Origin: Aureococcus anophagefferens
Taxonomy: Eukaryota > Sar > Pelagophyceae > Pelagomonadales > Pelagomonadaceae
Assembly (NCBI RefSeq): GCF_000186865.1
Contig: NW_008705569.1
Span: 173,959-237,958, forward strand
Reading direction: 5' to 3'
Length of the DNA stretch: 64,000 nt
A program made the translations under genes and the position numbers. This document shows, in pieces, positions 41,164-50,496 of the stretch. A model generated the notes under the pieces. It worked only from the letters and a program-made list of their open reading frames with translations. It ran no database searches and was not told the origin of the DNA. Every line of letters begins with the position of its first letter. The stretch's first letter is position 1.

Positions 41164-41907
41164 CTAGGCCGCGATGCGCGCGACGACGGCGGTGATCTCC
41201 GCCTCCGTGTAGACGTGGAAGCCGCCGTCCTTGGTCACCGAGGCGACGTCGACGTTGTCCGTCGTGAGCTTGTCCTCCATGACCTGCTTGAGCGTGCTGA
41301 GCGCGAGCACCTCCGCGTCGGCGAAGGACATGGACTCGCTGTAGCTCTCCTGGAGGTTCGACTGCGCGCCCTCGCCCCCGGAGCCCATGGCCTTGGCCTT
41401 GTACTGCGTGAAGGTGCCGCTGGGGTCCGCGTAGTAGAGCTGGGCGCCGTCGTCGTCGTAGCCCGCGACGAGGAGCGCGACGCCGAAGGGGCGGCTCATC
41501 TTCGAGCCGCCGCCCTCGCGCTCCTCGCTGTCCTCGCCGAAGGACAGCGCGAGGTCGCAGACGCTCTGGGTCAGCGCCGTCGTCGGCATGGGCTCGTCGT
41601 AGGTGAAGCGGTGGTTCTGCGCCTCGACGCGCGCGTGGTCCACGAGCGTCCGCGCGTCCGCGATCAGGCCGGACATCGCCGCGCCGCAGTGCGAGTCGAT
41701 CTCCATGACCTTCTCGATGGAGCTGCTCTCCATGAGCGTCGACGTGACGCGCTTCTCCACGGCGAGCACCACGCCGTCGGCCGTCTTGATGCCGATGGAC
41801 GTCGACCCGAGCTTGACGGCCTGGATGGCGTACTCCACCTGGAAGAGGCGGCCCTCGGGGCTGAACGTGTTCACGCCCCGGTCGTACTCGCTCTTCGCCA
41901 TGAACAT
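41164..41907 (-). CDS. PSMA5: 20S proteasome subunit alpha type-5
   Basis: 247 residues, intronless, and full length for the family. The alpha-subunit N-terminal signature [20 protein letters not shown] is present, then [40 protein letters not shown] and [15 protein letters not shown]. The combination, in particular [10 protein letters not shown] and the acidic insert before [10 protein letters not shown], identifies alpha-5. It forms part of the outer ring of the core particle. The promoter is shared with the UPF0489 gene. Confidence 0.93.
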   Translation of the reverse strand: MFMAKSEYDRGVNTFSPEGRLFQVEYAIQAVKLGSTSIGIKTADGVVLAVEKRVTSTLMESSSIEKVMEIDSHCGAAMSGLIADARTLVDHARVEAQNHRFTYDEPMPTTALTQSVCDLALSFGEDSEEREGGGSKMSRPFGVALLVAGYDDDGAQLYYADPSGTFTQYKAKAMGSGGEGAQSNLQESYSESMSFADAEVLALSTLKQVMEDKLTTDNVDVASVTKDGGFHVYTEAEITAVVARIAA

Positions 41908-42209
41908 GGTGGCGGACCAGGCAGCGACGAGCCCCGCAGAGCCCGCGCGCTAAGAAAAGGAGGCGCACCGGCGGCCGCTGAGGCGTCGGAGGCGCGGACA
42001 GCGAAGGCGCTCGAGTCGACTTCGGCGCGGCAAGAGCTCGTCGAGGGACGATGGTGCCCTGACTTCCAGCGCTCCGCCGGTCGCCCTCGCGCCTTGCACG
42101 CGGCTCCTGAGCGACGCGCAAACTCCTCAAAGATACGCTCTTGCGAGTGGCAACGCGCGCGGCGACGCGCGCGCGCGATCCTGCACTCGCGCACTAGAAC
42201 CACACCAGC
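41908..42209. promoter_or_regulatory. Divergent promoter region between PSMA5 and the UPF0489 gene
   Basis: 302 bp between two diverging start codons; it must carry both promoters. No clear TATA element or known motif is recognised. Confidence 0.45.
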
Positions 42210-44060
42210 ATGCTGCGCCTCGCCGTCGCGCTCTGCGCGCTCGCGCGCGCGGCGGAAGAGTACCCGGACTACGTGCTCGTCGAGGAGCACCACCACGTCG
42301 TGCCATTTCTGCTCGAGGCCGTGGCGTCGGGCAAGCTCGCCGCGGGCGCGACGCTCGTGCACTTCGACAGCCACCACGACGGCGGCCTGCCCGAGAAGCT
42401 CTGGACCGAGAGCGAGACCCACGACGCGCTGCTCGAGCACGTGCACATCAACAACTTCCTGCTCGCGCTCGCGTGGAAGGGCGCCGTCGAGCACGTCGTC
42501 TTCGTGGAGCCGCCGTGGTCCGTGCAGTGCGTCAAGCTCCACAACGTGACGATGGAGCTGCGCGTGGGCCTCGACGAACCCGGCGGCGCCGCGCGCGTCG
42601 CCGTCGCCGGCGACGCGAGCCTCATGGACGGCTTCTTCGACGCGGGCCAGGTCGCGGAGCGCCGCGGGGACCTCCACCTGCCGCAGGCGCTGCGCTACAC
42701 CGTCGTCGCTCTGGAGGACGCCGCGGCGGTGCTGCCGGGCCTCGTCGGCGCACACGACGTCGTCCTCGACGTCGACCTCGACGCCTTCGGGACGACGAGC
42801 CCCGGCGCGCTGACGCTGCGGACGGCCGTCCCCGCGCCGGACCTCCGGCGGCTCTACCGCCTCGCGCACGACCTGTGCGTCTTCGACGGCGGCCACGACT
42901 TCTCCAGGGCCCCGCCGGCGGACTGCGCGCGCGAGCCGACGAAGCTCGACGGCCCCGCGCCGCTCCACCACAACTTCCTCGTCGGCGCGGTCGTCGACGC
43001 GTTCAAGAACCGCGGCTTCAACTTGAAGCACGACGCGGCGCGCCTCGGCAAGATCGCGGAGATCGTGCGGCTCCGCGAGGCCGCGCTCGTGGGCCTCGAG
43101 GAGCGGCACGGCAACGTGAGGAACAAGGTCGCCGGCTTCCTCGACCAGCCCTACGAGACGAACCCGGCCGTCGTCGACGGCGCGATACGGGCGTTTTCGG
43201 CCGTCGCGAAGCTGCTCCCGCGGCCCAAGGTCGTCACGTTGGTGCGGTCGCCCTTCTACGCGCCCGCGGAGACGTTGGGCACCGTCGAGTGCCACGCCGC
43301 CGACGCGCTCGTCGAGCTCTACGGGCGGGGCGGCGTCCTGCGGCACCACGCGGGCGTCGACGTCGACCGCGTGCACTGCGCGGCGCGCCACCCGTCGACG
43401 TCCGTCGCCGACGCGGGCGTGCTGGACCACGTCGACCGGCGACGGCTCCACGAGGAGAGCGTCGACGCGCTCTTCGCCTTCGACGGCGAGGCGCGCGACG
43501 ACGCGCGCGACGTCACGGTGCAGTTCGCGAACGACCGCGGCGAGGACGTCGCGCTCTTCTGGCGCGAGACGAAGCTCGCGGAGCTCGGCCCGGGCCGGCA
43601 CCAGGGCTTCAACACGCTCGCGGGCGAGCCCTGGACCTTCAGGTCCGCCGACGGCGGTACGAAGCTCCTCTCGCTCGTCGTCGACGCGCGCGACGGCGCG
43701 CAGCAGCGCTACTCGTCGACGCGCGGCCTCGTGCCCTTCGACGAGACGCCCGTGAAGCTCGTCGTCGTGGCGCCGACGCGGCGCGCGTCCGCGCCGGACG
43801 ACGACGACGACGACGGCGCCGCCGCGGACGAGCCGGCCTACTACTACCGCGGGACGGCCGACGAGGCCGAGCTCCGGGTCCACTTCGACACGGGCAACGG
43901 CGAGGTCTTCTTCCGCCAGCTCAACTACGGCCAGACCCTCCGCGTGGACACGTTCCACGGCCACGTCTGGCACATCTACGAGGGCGGCGACCGCCTCAAC
44001 ACGATCACCGTCGACGCCGCGAACGGCCGCGAGCAGTCCTTCGGCGCCGAGGAGCTGTGA
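42210..44060 (+). CDS. Secreted UPF0489 (arginase-fold) protein with VHL-beta-like repeats
   Basis: 616 residues, intronless. MLRLAVALCALARA is a signal peptide. The UPF0489/C5orf22 core follows: LVEEHHHVVPFLLEAV, LVHFDSHHDGGLP, NNFLLALAWKG, VVLDVDLDAFGT and FDGGHDFSR. The D-S-H-H-D and D-V-D-L-D sets resemble the metal ligands of arginase/deacetylase-fold enzymes. Residues about 430-485 and 550-616 each resemble the VHL beta domain: VQFANDRGEDVALFWRE with LGPGRHQGFNTLAGEPWTFR, then VHFDTGNGEVFFRQLNYGQT and VDTFHGHVWHIYEGG. An acidic spacer separates them. The catalytic role is unknown. Confidence 0.75.
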   Translation: MLRLAVALCALARAAEEYPDYVLVEEHHHVVPFLLEAVASGKLAAGATLVHFDSHHDGGLPEKLWTESETHDALLEHVHINNFLLALAWKGAVEHVVFVEPPWSVQCVKLHNVTMELRVGLDEPGGAARVAVAGDASLMDGFFDAGQVAERRGDLHLPQALRYTVVALEDAAAVLPGLVGAHDVVLDVDLDAFGTTSPGALTLRTAVPAPDLRRLYRLAHDLCVFDGGHDFSRAPPADCAREPTKLDGPAPLHHNFLVGAVVDAFKNRGFNLKHDAARLGKIAEIVRLREAALVGLEERHGNVRNKVAGFLDQPYETNPAVVDGAIRAFSAVAKLLPRPKVVTLVRSPFYAPAETLGTVECHAADALVELYGRGGVLRHHAGVDVDRVHCAARHPSTSVADAGVLDHVDRRRLHEESVDALFAFDGEARDDARDVTVQFANDRGEDVALFWRETKLAELGPGRHQGFNTLAGEPWTFRSADGGTKLLSLVVDARDGAQQRYSSTRGLVPFDETPVKLVVVAPTRRASAPDDDDDDGAAADEPAYYYRGTADEAELRVHFDTGNGEVFFRQLNYGQTLRVDTFHGHVWHIYEGGDRLNTITVDAANGREQSFGAEEL

Positions 44061-44319
44061 GCGCCGGCCCTAAGACCCAAGCTGAACAAAGCCAACTCAA
44101 AGCCGAGCCGAGAATACTACCGAGAATGTCGGCTTCAGGTACTCATGTTGAAGTTATGTACAAAAAGGTGAAGTCCTAGTTGGCGAGCCTCTGAGCTGCA
44201 CATCGGGCGCCACCGAGGCCCTCGTCCGTCGTCACTTGGCGGCTGTTTCCTGCTGGCCGGCACTGCGCTTTCGCCAGCACGCGTCCGGCGGCGCGCGGCG
44301 CACCAGCCACCGAAGCGCC

Positions 44320-45379
44320 ATGGGCGGCGGCGCGCCGCCGGCGAAGGCGGAGGAGCTCGCGACGCCCGTCGTGCAAGGGCTGCTCTCCGTGGGCGTGCTC
44401 TGCTGCTTCAGCGTGAGCTCGCTGACGCAGGAGGCGCTGACGAGCAAGCGCTACGGCGCCGATGAGGCGCCGTTCCACTTCAAGAACTTCCTGCTCTTCG
44501 CGCAGTCCGTCGCCGCGGCGGCCGTCGCGCTCGGCATGCTCGCGCGGCCGCGGGCGCCGCGCGCGGCCGGCGCGGGCGACGGCGAGCGGCACTACGCGCG
44601 CTGGGTCGTCGTCGTCGGCGCCTACTACGCGAGCCACTGGCTCGGCCTCGCGTCGCTGCACCACCTCAGCTACCCGGTGCACGTGACCTTCAAGAGCTGC
44701 AAGGCGATCCCCGTCGTCATCGGCGAGCGGCTCCTGACGACGAAGCGCCACGGCGCGGCCAAGCTCTGCGGCGTCTTCGCCATGTGCGTCGGCGTCGCGC
44801 TCTTCCTCCTTTTTACGCCCGAGGAAGCCGCGCACGCCGAGCGGTCGACGTCGCTCCGGGGCGTCGTCCTCGTCGTCGGCGCGCTCCTCGCCGACGGCAC
44901 GCGCGTCCGCCGGCGCCGCGTTTTTTTTCGTTCCGGATCCGCGCGTCCCTAGGTACGCGGGCTACCAGACCGCGCTCGTGTCGCGGTGCGCGAGCGAGTG
45001 GACGCTCATGCTGCACATGAACGCGTGGCAGGGCCTCCTCTCCTACGCGACGTGCTGGAGCAACGGCGACGAGGCCTCCCGCGCGCTGGCCTTTGTGCGC
45101 GCGCACCCGGACGTGTCGCTCGACCTCGGCGCGTTCCTCGTGTCCAAGGCGCTGGGGACGCTCTGCGTCTACAAGCTCCTCCGCGAGTCCGGCACCATCG
45201 TCGTCGCCACGATCACGACGCTCCGCAAGGTCCTCTCCGTCCTCCTCTCCGTCGCCATCTTCGGCCACGCGGTCGGCCCCGTCCAGTGGGCCGCGCTCGC
45301 GCTCGTCTTCCTCCACAAGTACGTCGGCGAGTACGCCGCCGCCGCGCTCGTCGAACGGAAGAAGCCCAAGGCCGCCTAG
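44320..45379 (+). CDS. SLC35B-type nucleotide-sugar or PAPS transporter
   Basis: Exons 44320-44900 and 44953-45379 (335 residues). About ten membrane segments are visible, starting at QGLLSVGVLCCFSVSSLTQE. SYPVHVTFKSCKAIPVVIGE matches the SLC35B conserved segment, and GTIVVATITTLRKVLSVLLS the late TTVRK-type segment. The C terminus KKPKAA resembles a dilysine-like retrieval tail. It probably moves PAPS or UDP-sugars into Golgi or ER lumen, feeding enzymes such as the sulfotransferase in this window. The intron (GC donor at 44901) is short and not an introner; removal gives LLADGTYAGYQTALVS. Confidence 0.82.
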
Positions 45380-45633
45380 GGGGGGGGCTTACGCGGGTCT
45401 AGCGCGGGCGGCGGCGACGCGAGCGGCGACATGTGTGTCGCAGCGCGCGAGGGCCTTGCTTGTGCAGCGATCGGCTCGCTCGCCGAGCTGCTTCAAAGCG
45501 GCATGGCCTACATCGCTTGTGTGCCTTTGACACGCGAGTGATTCGCCGCCAGCGCGCCGCCGCGGTCCACCGCGACGCCAGCGACCGCACGTGCGCAGCG
45601 CATCCGGCGCGCCGGCGCGCGCCGCCGAACGCC

Positions 45634-47451
45634 ATGGCGCGGACGTCGGTGGAGTCGATGCTCAAAACACTGAACCTCATGGCCTACTACGATAACTTCA
45701 AAATCGAGCGCGTCGAAGATGTGGAGACGGTGCGGAACCTGACCATCGAGGAGTTCCGGTTAATCGGCGTCGACGACGAGTCCGCGAAGCGCATCCAGCG
45801 CTGGGCCTTCGACGAGCAGAACCGCCAGCGCGACAGCGAGCGCGCCGCCGCGGTGCAGGCGGCGCCCGCGGCGCCCGCGGGCACCTGGGCGGCGGCCGTC
45901 GTCGCCGGGCCCCGGACCGCGCCCGCGCCGGCGCCCGCGCGGCCCGGCGGCGACGCCGGCGGCGCCGGCGACGCGCCGGAGAAGAAGTCGAACCGCCAGC
46001 TTAGACGGGAGAAGGAGAAGTTAGAGAAGTTAGAGCGGAAGGAGCTCGAGCAGAAGGAGAAGGACCGCAAGAAGGACCGCAAGAAGGAGAAGGAGGCCGC
46101 GAAGAAGGCCGAGAAGCGCACCGCCTCGCCGGCGGTGACGCTCGGCGACCTCCTCCCGACTCCAAAGGCGCCGGCCCCGAAGGCGCCGGCCGCGCCGGGC
46201 CGCCGGGTCGCCGGGGCCGCGCCGAAGCCCGGCCAGAGCCTCACGGGCGCGATCGTCGAGATCTACGAGGACCTGCGGCGGAGCGACCGCGAGGCCCTCC
46301 GGAGCCACGCGAGGCGCTTCTCGTGCAAGCTCGACGACGCGCCGCACGTCGTCGTCTCGCTCCGAGACGGGCCGCACCGCGGGCGCTACCTCGTCCCCGT
46401 CGGGTTCGACGGCGCGCTCTACGCCAACGGCGCCTGGGCGGGGTCGTGGCGCCGCGACGTGCGCTTCGACGTCGTCGTGAGCGCGCCCGTGGCCAAGGAG
46501 GGCCAGGAGCGGGGCGCCGACGCGACCTCCGCGTACGACCACGGCTACGGCTGCAACCCGCGGCCCCTCGCGACCTGGGACGGCGGCAAGCCGAAGCCCG
46601 ACGCGGACTACCAGCGCGAAGCGCAGCAGTTCCTCTCCGCCCAACCGCGGGGTCGCGGCCGCGGCAAACTCGGCAAGGGCGGCCGCGGCGCCGCCGTCGA
46701 GGGCGCGGCCAAGGGCGGCGGCCGCGGCGCCGGCGCCGAGGGCGCGGCCAAGGGCGGCGGCCGCGGCGCCGCCGTCGAGGGCGCGGCCAAGGGCGGCGGC
46801 CGCGGCGCCGGCGCCGTCGGCGCCGCGGCCAAGGGCGGCCGCGGCGCCGGCCCCCGGGGCGCGGCGAGGGGCGGCGGCAAGGGCGGCGACGCGTCCGAGT
46901 GGCCGACGGCGGCGGACGCGAGCGTCCGCGAGGCCGGGGACGCGCCGCTCCGCGCGGTGAAGTGGTCCGGCGCCAAGGTGCCCGCCGCCGCCGCCGCCGA
47001 CGGCTCCGACCGGTACGCGTTCCGGTCGGCGCTCGCGCGGCCCGAGCGCCGGCCGAAGGGCACCGGGCTCGCGCGCCCCTACGAGCCCCTGGCGGCCATC
47101 GTCGCGCCGCCGGCGCTCGCCGCGGGCCGCCCCGCGGGCGGGCCGCCGCCGCGCCTCGCGCTGCGGCTCAAGCTCGCCGAGGCCGGCGCGCGGCGGCCCG
47201 CCGCGCTCGCGGCGGCGCTCGACGACGAGGAGCTGGCCTGGGGCGACCTCGCGCGCGTCTTCGCGCTCGAGGGCGTCGCGGGCGCGTCGGCGATCCTCGA
47301 GAAGGTCCGGGGCGTCTCCGCGGGCGCCGTCTGCTGCGTCACGACGCTCCTCGCGAGCGAGGCCCGGGGCGGCGCCGCCGCGCCGCCGCCGCGGCGGCGC
47401 TCGCCGCCGCCCGTCGACGACGACCTCCCGCCGCTCCTCGACGCGACCTAA
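45634..47451 (+). CDS. SAM-domain protein with Gly/Arg-rich repeats
   Basis: 605 residues. Residues 1-65 form a sterile alpha motif: TSVESMLKTLNLMAYYDNFK, then NLTIEEFRLIGVDDESAKRI. A Lys/Glu-rich helix (KEKLEKLERKELEQKEKDRK) spans about 125-160. Residues about 350-410 are tandem 13-residue units (pattern GRGAAVEGAAKGG), similar to RGG-like RNA-binding tracts. The final third is Ala-rich with no known domain. A role in RNA or ribonucleoprotein assembly is plausible but inferred. The stop is 5 bp from the convergent neighbour. Confidence 0.68.
   Translation: MARTSVESMLKTLNLMAYYDNFKIERVEDVETVRNLTIEEFRLIGVDDESAKRIQRWAFDEQNRQRDSERAAAVQAAPAAPAGTWAAAVVAGPRTAPAPAPARPGGDAGGAGDAPEKKSNRQLRREKEKLEKLERKELEQKEKDRKKDRKKEKEAAKKAEKRTASPAVTLGDLLPTPKAPAPKAPAAPGRRVAGAAPKPGQSLTGAIVEIYEDLRRSDREALRSHARRFSCKLDDAPHVVVSLRDGPHRGRYLVPVGFDGALYANGAWAGSWRRDVRFDVVVSAPVAKEGQERGADATSAYDHGYGCNPRPLATWDGGKPKPDADYQREAQQFLSAQPRGRGRGKLGKGGRGAAVEGAAKGGGRGAGAEGAAKGGGRGAAVEGAAKGGGRGAGAVGAAAKGGRGAGPRGAARGGGKGGDASEWPTAADASVREAGDAPLRAVKWSGAKVPAAAAADGSDRYAFRSALARPERRPKGTGLARPYEPLAAIVAPPALAAGRPAGGPPPRLALRLKLAEAGARRPAALAAALDDEELAWGDLARVFALEGVAGASAILEKVRGVSAGAVCCVTTLLASEARGGAAAPPPRRRSPPPVDDDLPPLLDAT
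46678..46850 (+). repeat. 39-bp coding tandem repeat (about 4 units)
   Basis: Units encode GRGAxxEGAAKGG inside the SAM-domain gene, with two alternating variants (AAVE and AGAE). High similarity suggests recent expansion; boundaries are approximate. Confidence 0.8.
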
Positions 47452-47456
47452 GGGTC

Positions 47457-48518
47457 CTAGGGGTCGAGGTCGCAGGGCCGCGGCGGCGCCGCGCCGCAGT
47501 TCGCGTAGGCGACGCGCGCGTCGCACGCGCACGGCCCGCCCCACGCCGCGTCGGCGCCGTCGAGCTGCGGCGCGTGGCGGGGCACCGGGAGCCCCCAGCG
47601 CAGGGGCACGTGGTCCGGCGGGCAGGCGTCGGTCCAGACCTCGCGGCTCCGGGGCAGGTCGGCGCCGCGGCAGTCGAGGATCTCGTAGGAGTAGCCGTGG
47701 AACGACCGGAGCAGCTGGATCGTGTCGTAGCCCGCGCGCCGCGCGTCCGCGCACGACTCGGCGTGGGCGCCGTCCGTCGCGTTGCGGCGCAGCGATCTCC
47801 CGACGTCGAGCCAGACGCCGGAGCCCGCGGCGCGCCAGAACCAGACCTGGCCGCGGCTGCAGACCTCCGTGGGCGCGCGCTTCGTCTCGAGCCGCGACAC
47901 GCGGAGCACCTCGACCCAGCGCCCGTCGGGCACGCCGTCGACGTAGACGGCGTCGAGGCGGTCCGGGTCGTAGCGCTGGACGAAGAAGCCCGGGAAGCGG
48001 AGCCGCGGCTCGCCGTAGCCGCGCTCGAGGTCGCGCCAGAGCCGCTTGCCGCCGCACCCCCTCCCGGAGACGCACTGGGCCCGGAGCTCCGGGTCCGTGA
48101 GCATGGCGGGCGCGACCTTGGCCTCCTCGACGGGCGCCCAGAGCCGGCCCGGCGCTAAATAGCCGTACCTGGGGCACTGGTAGCAGGACCACTGCGCCGC
48201 GAACGACGTCCGGTTCGGAACCGAATCCCAGAAGAAGGTCGCCCGCGCCGCGGCCGGCGGAGACGGCACGTCGCCGCCGTAGACGCGCCGCCAGTAGTCG
48301 CGCAGCAGCGCGCCCGACGACTCGGCGGCGCCGAGCCACGCGGCCTGCGCCGGTTCCACCTCCGGCCGCAGGCAGTTCTCCCGCAGTTTCGGCGGCTCGC
48401 GGTCGCCCATGCAGTAGGCGCGGTACGGCGCCGCGCCGCCGGCGAAGGGGCCGCGCCGGCCGCAGGCGCGGTCGCTGCGAACGCCATGGAGCAGCAGCGC
48501 AGCCGCGACGAGCATCAT
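47457..48518 (-). CDS. Secreted cysteine-rich protein of unknown function
   Basis: 353 residues, intronless. MMLVAAALLLHGVRS is a signal peptide. About 19 Cys are spread along the mature protein, along with Trp-rich stretches (QVWFWRAAGSGVWLDVG). YDTIQLLRSFHGYSYEILDC is a recognisable block but I cannot match it to a family. Disulfide-bonded extracellular or lumenal protein is the safest reading. Confidence 0.6.
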   Translation of the reverse strand: MMLVAAALLLHGVRSDRACGRRGPFAGGAAPYRAYCMGDREPPKLRENCLRPEVEPAQAAWLGAAESSGALLRDYWRRVYGGDVPSPPAAARATFFWDSVPNRTSFAAQWSCYQCPRYGYLAPGRLWAPVEEAKVAPAMLTDPELRAQCVSGRGCGGKRLWRDLERGYGEPRLRFPGFFVQRYDPDRLDAVYVDGVPDGRWVEVLRVSRLETKRAPTEVCSRGQVWFWRAAGSGVWLDVGRSLRRNATDGAHAESCADARRAGYDTIQLLRSFHGYSYEILDCRGADLPRSREVWTDACPPDHVPLRWGLPVPRHAPQLDGADAAWGGPCACDARVAYANCGAAPPRPCDLDP

Positions 48519-48592
48519 CGGTGCGCATCCATAAGCCCAACTGCTCGTTTGAATTCAAGGTGAATATTTTACACGTCGTGTTGAATTAAAGT

Positions 48593-50386
48593 TTACAGGA
48601 GGTACATGTCGTCGTCCGTCGTCAGCGCCGTGTGCCCCCGGCTCGGCGGGAGCTCGTAGTCGTGGGTCGTCGGCGAGAGCTCGCGCTTCCACTTGCAGCA
48701 GTAGACGACGAGGAACAGGGAGAAGAAGGCCGCCGAGACGCCCGCGGCCGCGATGGCCGCCGGCGCGTCGAGGCTCGCGACGGCGATCGTCGGCGCCGCC
48801 GTCCTCGTCGCCGCCGAGGGCCGCGGCGTCGGCGCGGGCGCGGGCGCGGGCGACGAATCGCGCGCCTTGGGCCGCGCCGTCGGCGCGGGCGACGCCGCCG
48901 GATCCGCGGGCGACGCGGCGCGATAGACGCGCGTGATGTAGACGGGCGCCACGGGCACGTCGTCGAGGCCCCCGGCGACCGTGTGCGTCGCGACGCGCGC
49001 GATGGCGTCGAGCGTCGCCAGGGACGCGGCCGCGTCGTCGCCGGCGATCAAGCCGAAGGCGCAGTAGCCGTTGTGGTCGCTCCGGCTGTCGAGGAACTTG
49101 TTGTCCGCGTGGTTGATGAAGAATTCCGACGCCGCGGAGTCGGGGTGGTTCGTCCGCGCCATGGCGATCGTCCCCCGCCGGTTGCTGACGCCGGACCGCT
49201 CGAGGGGGATGGGATCGCGCGCCGGCTTCTCGTTCATCTCGTCGTCGAAGCCGCCGCCCTGGACCATGAAGTTTTCGATGACGCGGTGGAAGATCAGGCC
49301 GTCGAAGAAGCCGTCGTCGACGTAGGCGAGGAAGTTCGCCACCGTCAGCGGCGTCAAGCCCGGCGTGAGCTCGACCGCCATGGACCCGAGGGACGTCTCG
49401 ATGACGACGACGGGCGACGGGTCGGCGGCCGCGGCGGCGACGGGCGCGGGCGACGGCGCCGCGGGCGCGGCCGTCGCGGCGACGGGCGACGGCGTCGGCG
49501 CGGCGACGGGCGGCGGCGTCGGCGCGGCGACGGGCGGCGGCGTCGGCGCGGCGATTGGCGACGGCGTCGGCGCGGCGACGGGCGACGGCGTCGGCGCGGC
49601 GACGGGCGGCGGCGTCGGCGCGGCGACGGGCGACGGCGTCGGCGCCTTTGCGGTGCCGTCGCTGGCCCTCGTCGTCGTCGAGGGCCCGTAGGACGGCGAC
49701 GCCGTCGGCGCGGCGAGCGCCGTCGGCGCCAGCGTCAGCGCCGCAGTCGGCGCGGCCGTCGGCGCCGGCCCGACGCGCCGGACCGACGTGATGAGCACGG
49801 GCTCGACGGGCACGTTCTGGAAGGCGTGGCCGTCGACGGTGACGGTGCGCGTCGCGACGGCGGCGATGGCGTCGAGCGTCGCGAGGCCGCGCGACGCGTC
49901 GCTCCGGTCGTCCGGCGGCCCGACGAGAAAACCAAAAACCGCGTAGCCCTGGCTCGTGCTCGACGCGTCCAGGTTCGCGTTGTCCTTGTGGTTGACGAAG
50001 AACTGGGACGTCGCCGAGGCCGCGACGTTGGTGCGCGCCATGGCGATCGTGCCTCGCCCGTTCGACGTCGCCGACGCCGCCTCGAGCGGGATGGGGTCGC
50101 GCGTCGCCCGCTGGTGCATGGCCGCGTCGAAGCCGCCGCCCTGGACCATGAAGTTTTCGATGACGCGGTGGAAGATCAGGCCGTCGAAGAAGCCGTCGTC
50201 GACGTAGGCCAGGAAGTTGCTCACGGTCGCCGGCGTCATCTGCGGCGTGAGCATGAAGCGCATGCTGCCGAGGCTCGTCACCATCTCGACCTCCGGCGCC
50301 GCGTCCTCGGCGAGCGATCGCCGGTCGTCGCCGCCGGCGACGGCCTGCAGCCACAGCAGACAGAGGAGCACCGCCGAGCTCCTCAT
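48593..50386 (-). CDS. Type I membrane protein with two cyclophilin domains
   Basis: 597 residues. MRSSAVLLCLLWLQAVAGG is a signal peptide. Two PPIase domains (about 35-215 and 300-480) each carry FDGLIFHRVIENFMVQGGGF, GTIAMART and a QFF/EFF-type active-site motif (TSQFFVNH; ASEFFINH). A Thr/Pro/Ala linker with seven copies of AAPTPxPV joins them, and a second Pro-rich spacer precedes the helix AAIAAAGVSAAFFSLFLVVY (about 535-555) and a charged cytosolic tail. The two domains are near-identical around the active site, so they arose by internal duplication. It likely folds or scaffolds proteins at the cell surface or in the ER; the tail may signal (inference). Confidence 0.83.
   Translation of the reverse strand: MRSSAVLLCLLWLQAVAGGDDRRSLAEDAAPEVEMVTSLGSMRFMLTPQMTPATVSNFLAYVDDGFFDGLIFHRVIENFMVQGGGFDAAMHQRATRDPIPLEAASATSNGRGTIAMARTNVAASATSQFFVNHKDNANLDASSTSQGYAVFGFLVGPPDDRSDASRGLATLDAIAAVATRTVTVDGHAFQNVPVEPVLITSVRRVGPAPTAAPTAALTLAPTALAAPTASPSYGPSTTTRASDGTAKAPTPSPVAAPTPPPVAAPTPSPVAAPTPSPIAAPTPPPVAAPTPPPVAAPTPSPVAATAAPAAPSPAPVAAAAADPSPVVVIETSLGSMAVELTPGLTPLTVANFLAYVDDGFFDGLIFHRVIENFMVQGGGFDDEMNEKPARDPIPLERSGVSNRRGTIAMARTNHPDSAASEFFINHADNKFLDSRSDHNGYCAFGLIAGDDAAASLATLDAIARVATHTVAGGLDDVPVAPVYITRVYRAASPADPAASPAPTARPKARDSSPAPAPAPTPRPSAATRTAAPTIAVASLDAPAAIAAAGVSAAFFSLFLVVYCCKWKRELSPTTHDYELPPSRGHTALTTDDDMYLL
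49479..49646 (-). repeat. 24-bp coding tandem repeat, seven units
   Basis: 168 bp encoding seven AAPTP(S/P)P(V/I) octapeptides in the linker between the two cyclophilin domains. Only a few substitutions separate units. Confidence 0.85.
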
Positions 50387-50496
50387 GCCGTCGATAATGC
50401 TGCGTTTGCGATGTGGCCAATGTTGACGAGGGATTGAACGGCACTGAACCAAGTTGAACCAAACCTCCCGGGATCCCGAGACGAAACCGCGGCGCT

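Noticed and set aside
44236..44319. Upstream extension of the SLC35 transporter
   Set aside because: It would begin at TTG; the first ATG is at 44320 and gives the normal family length.
49479..49646. Tandem 24-bp units as a non-coding satellite
   Set aside because: They are in frame within the cyclophilin protein linker and encode octapeptides.
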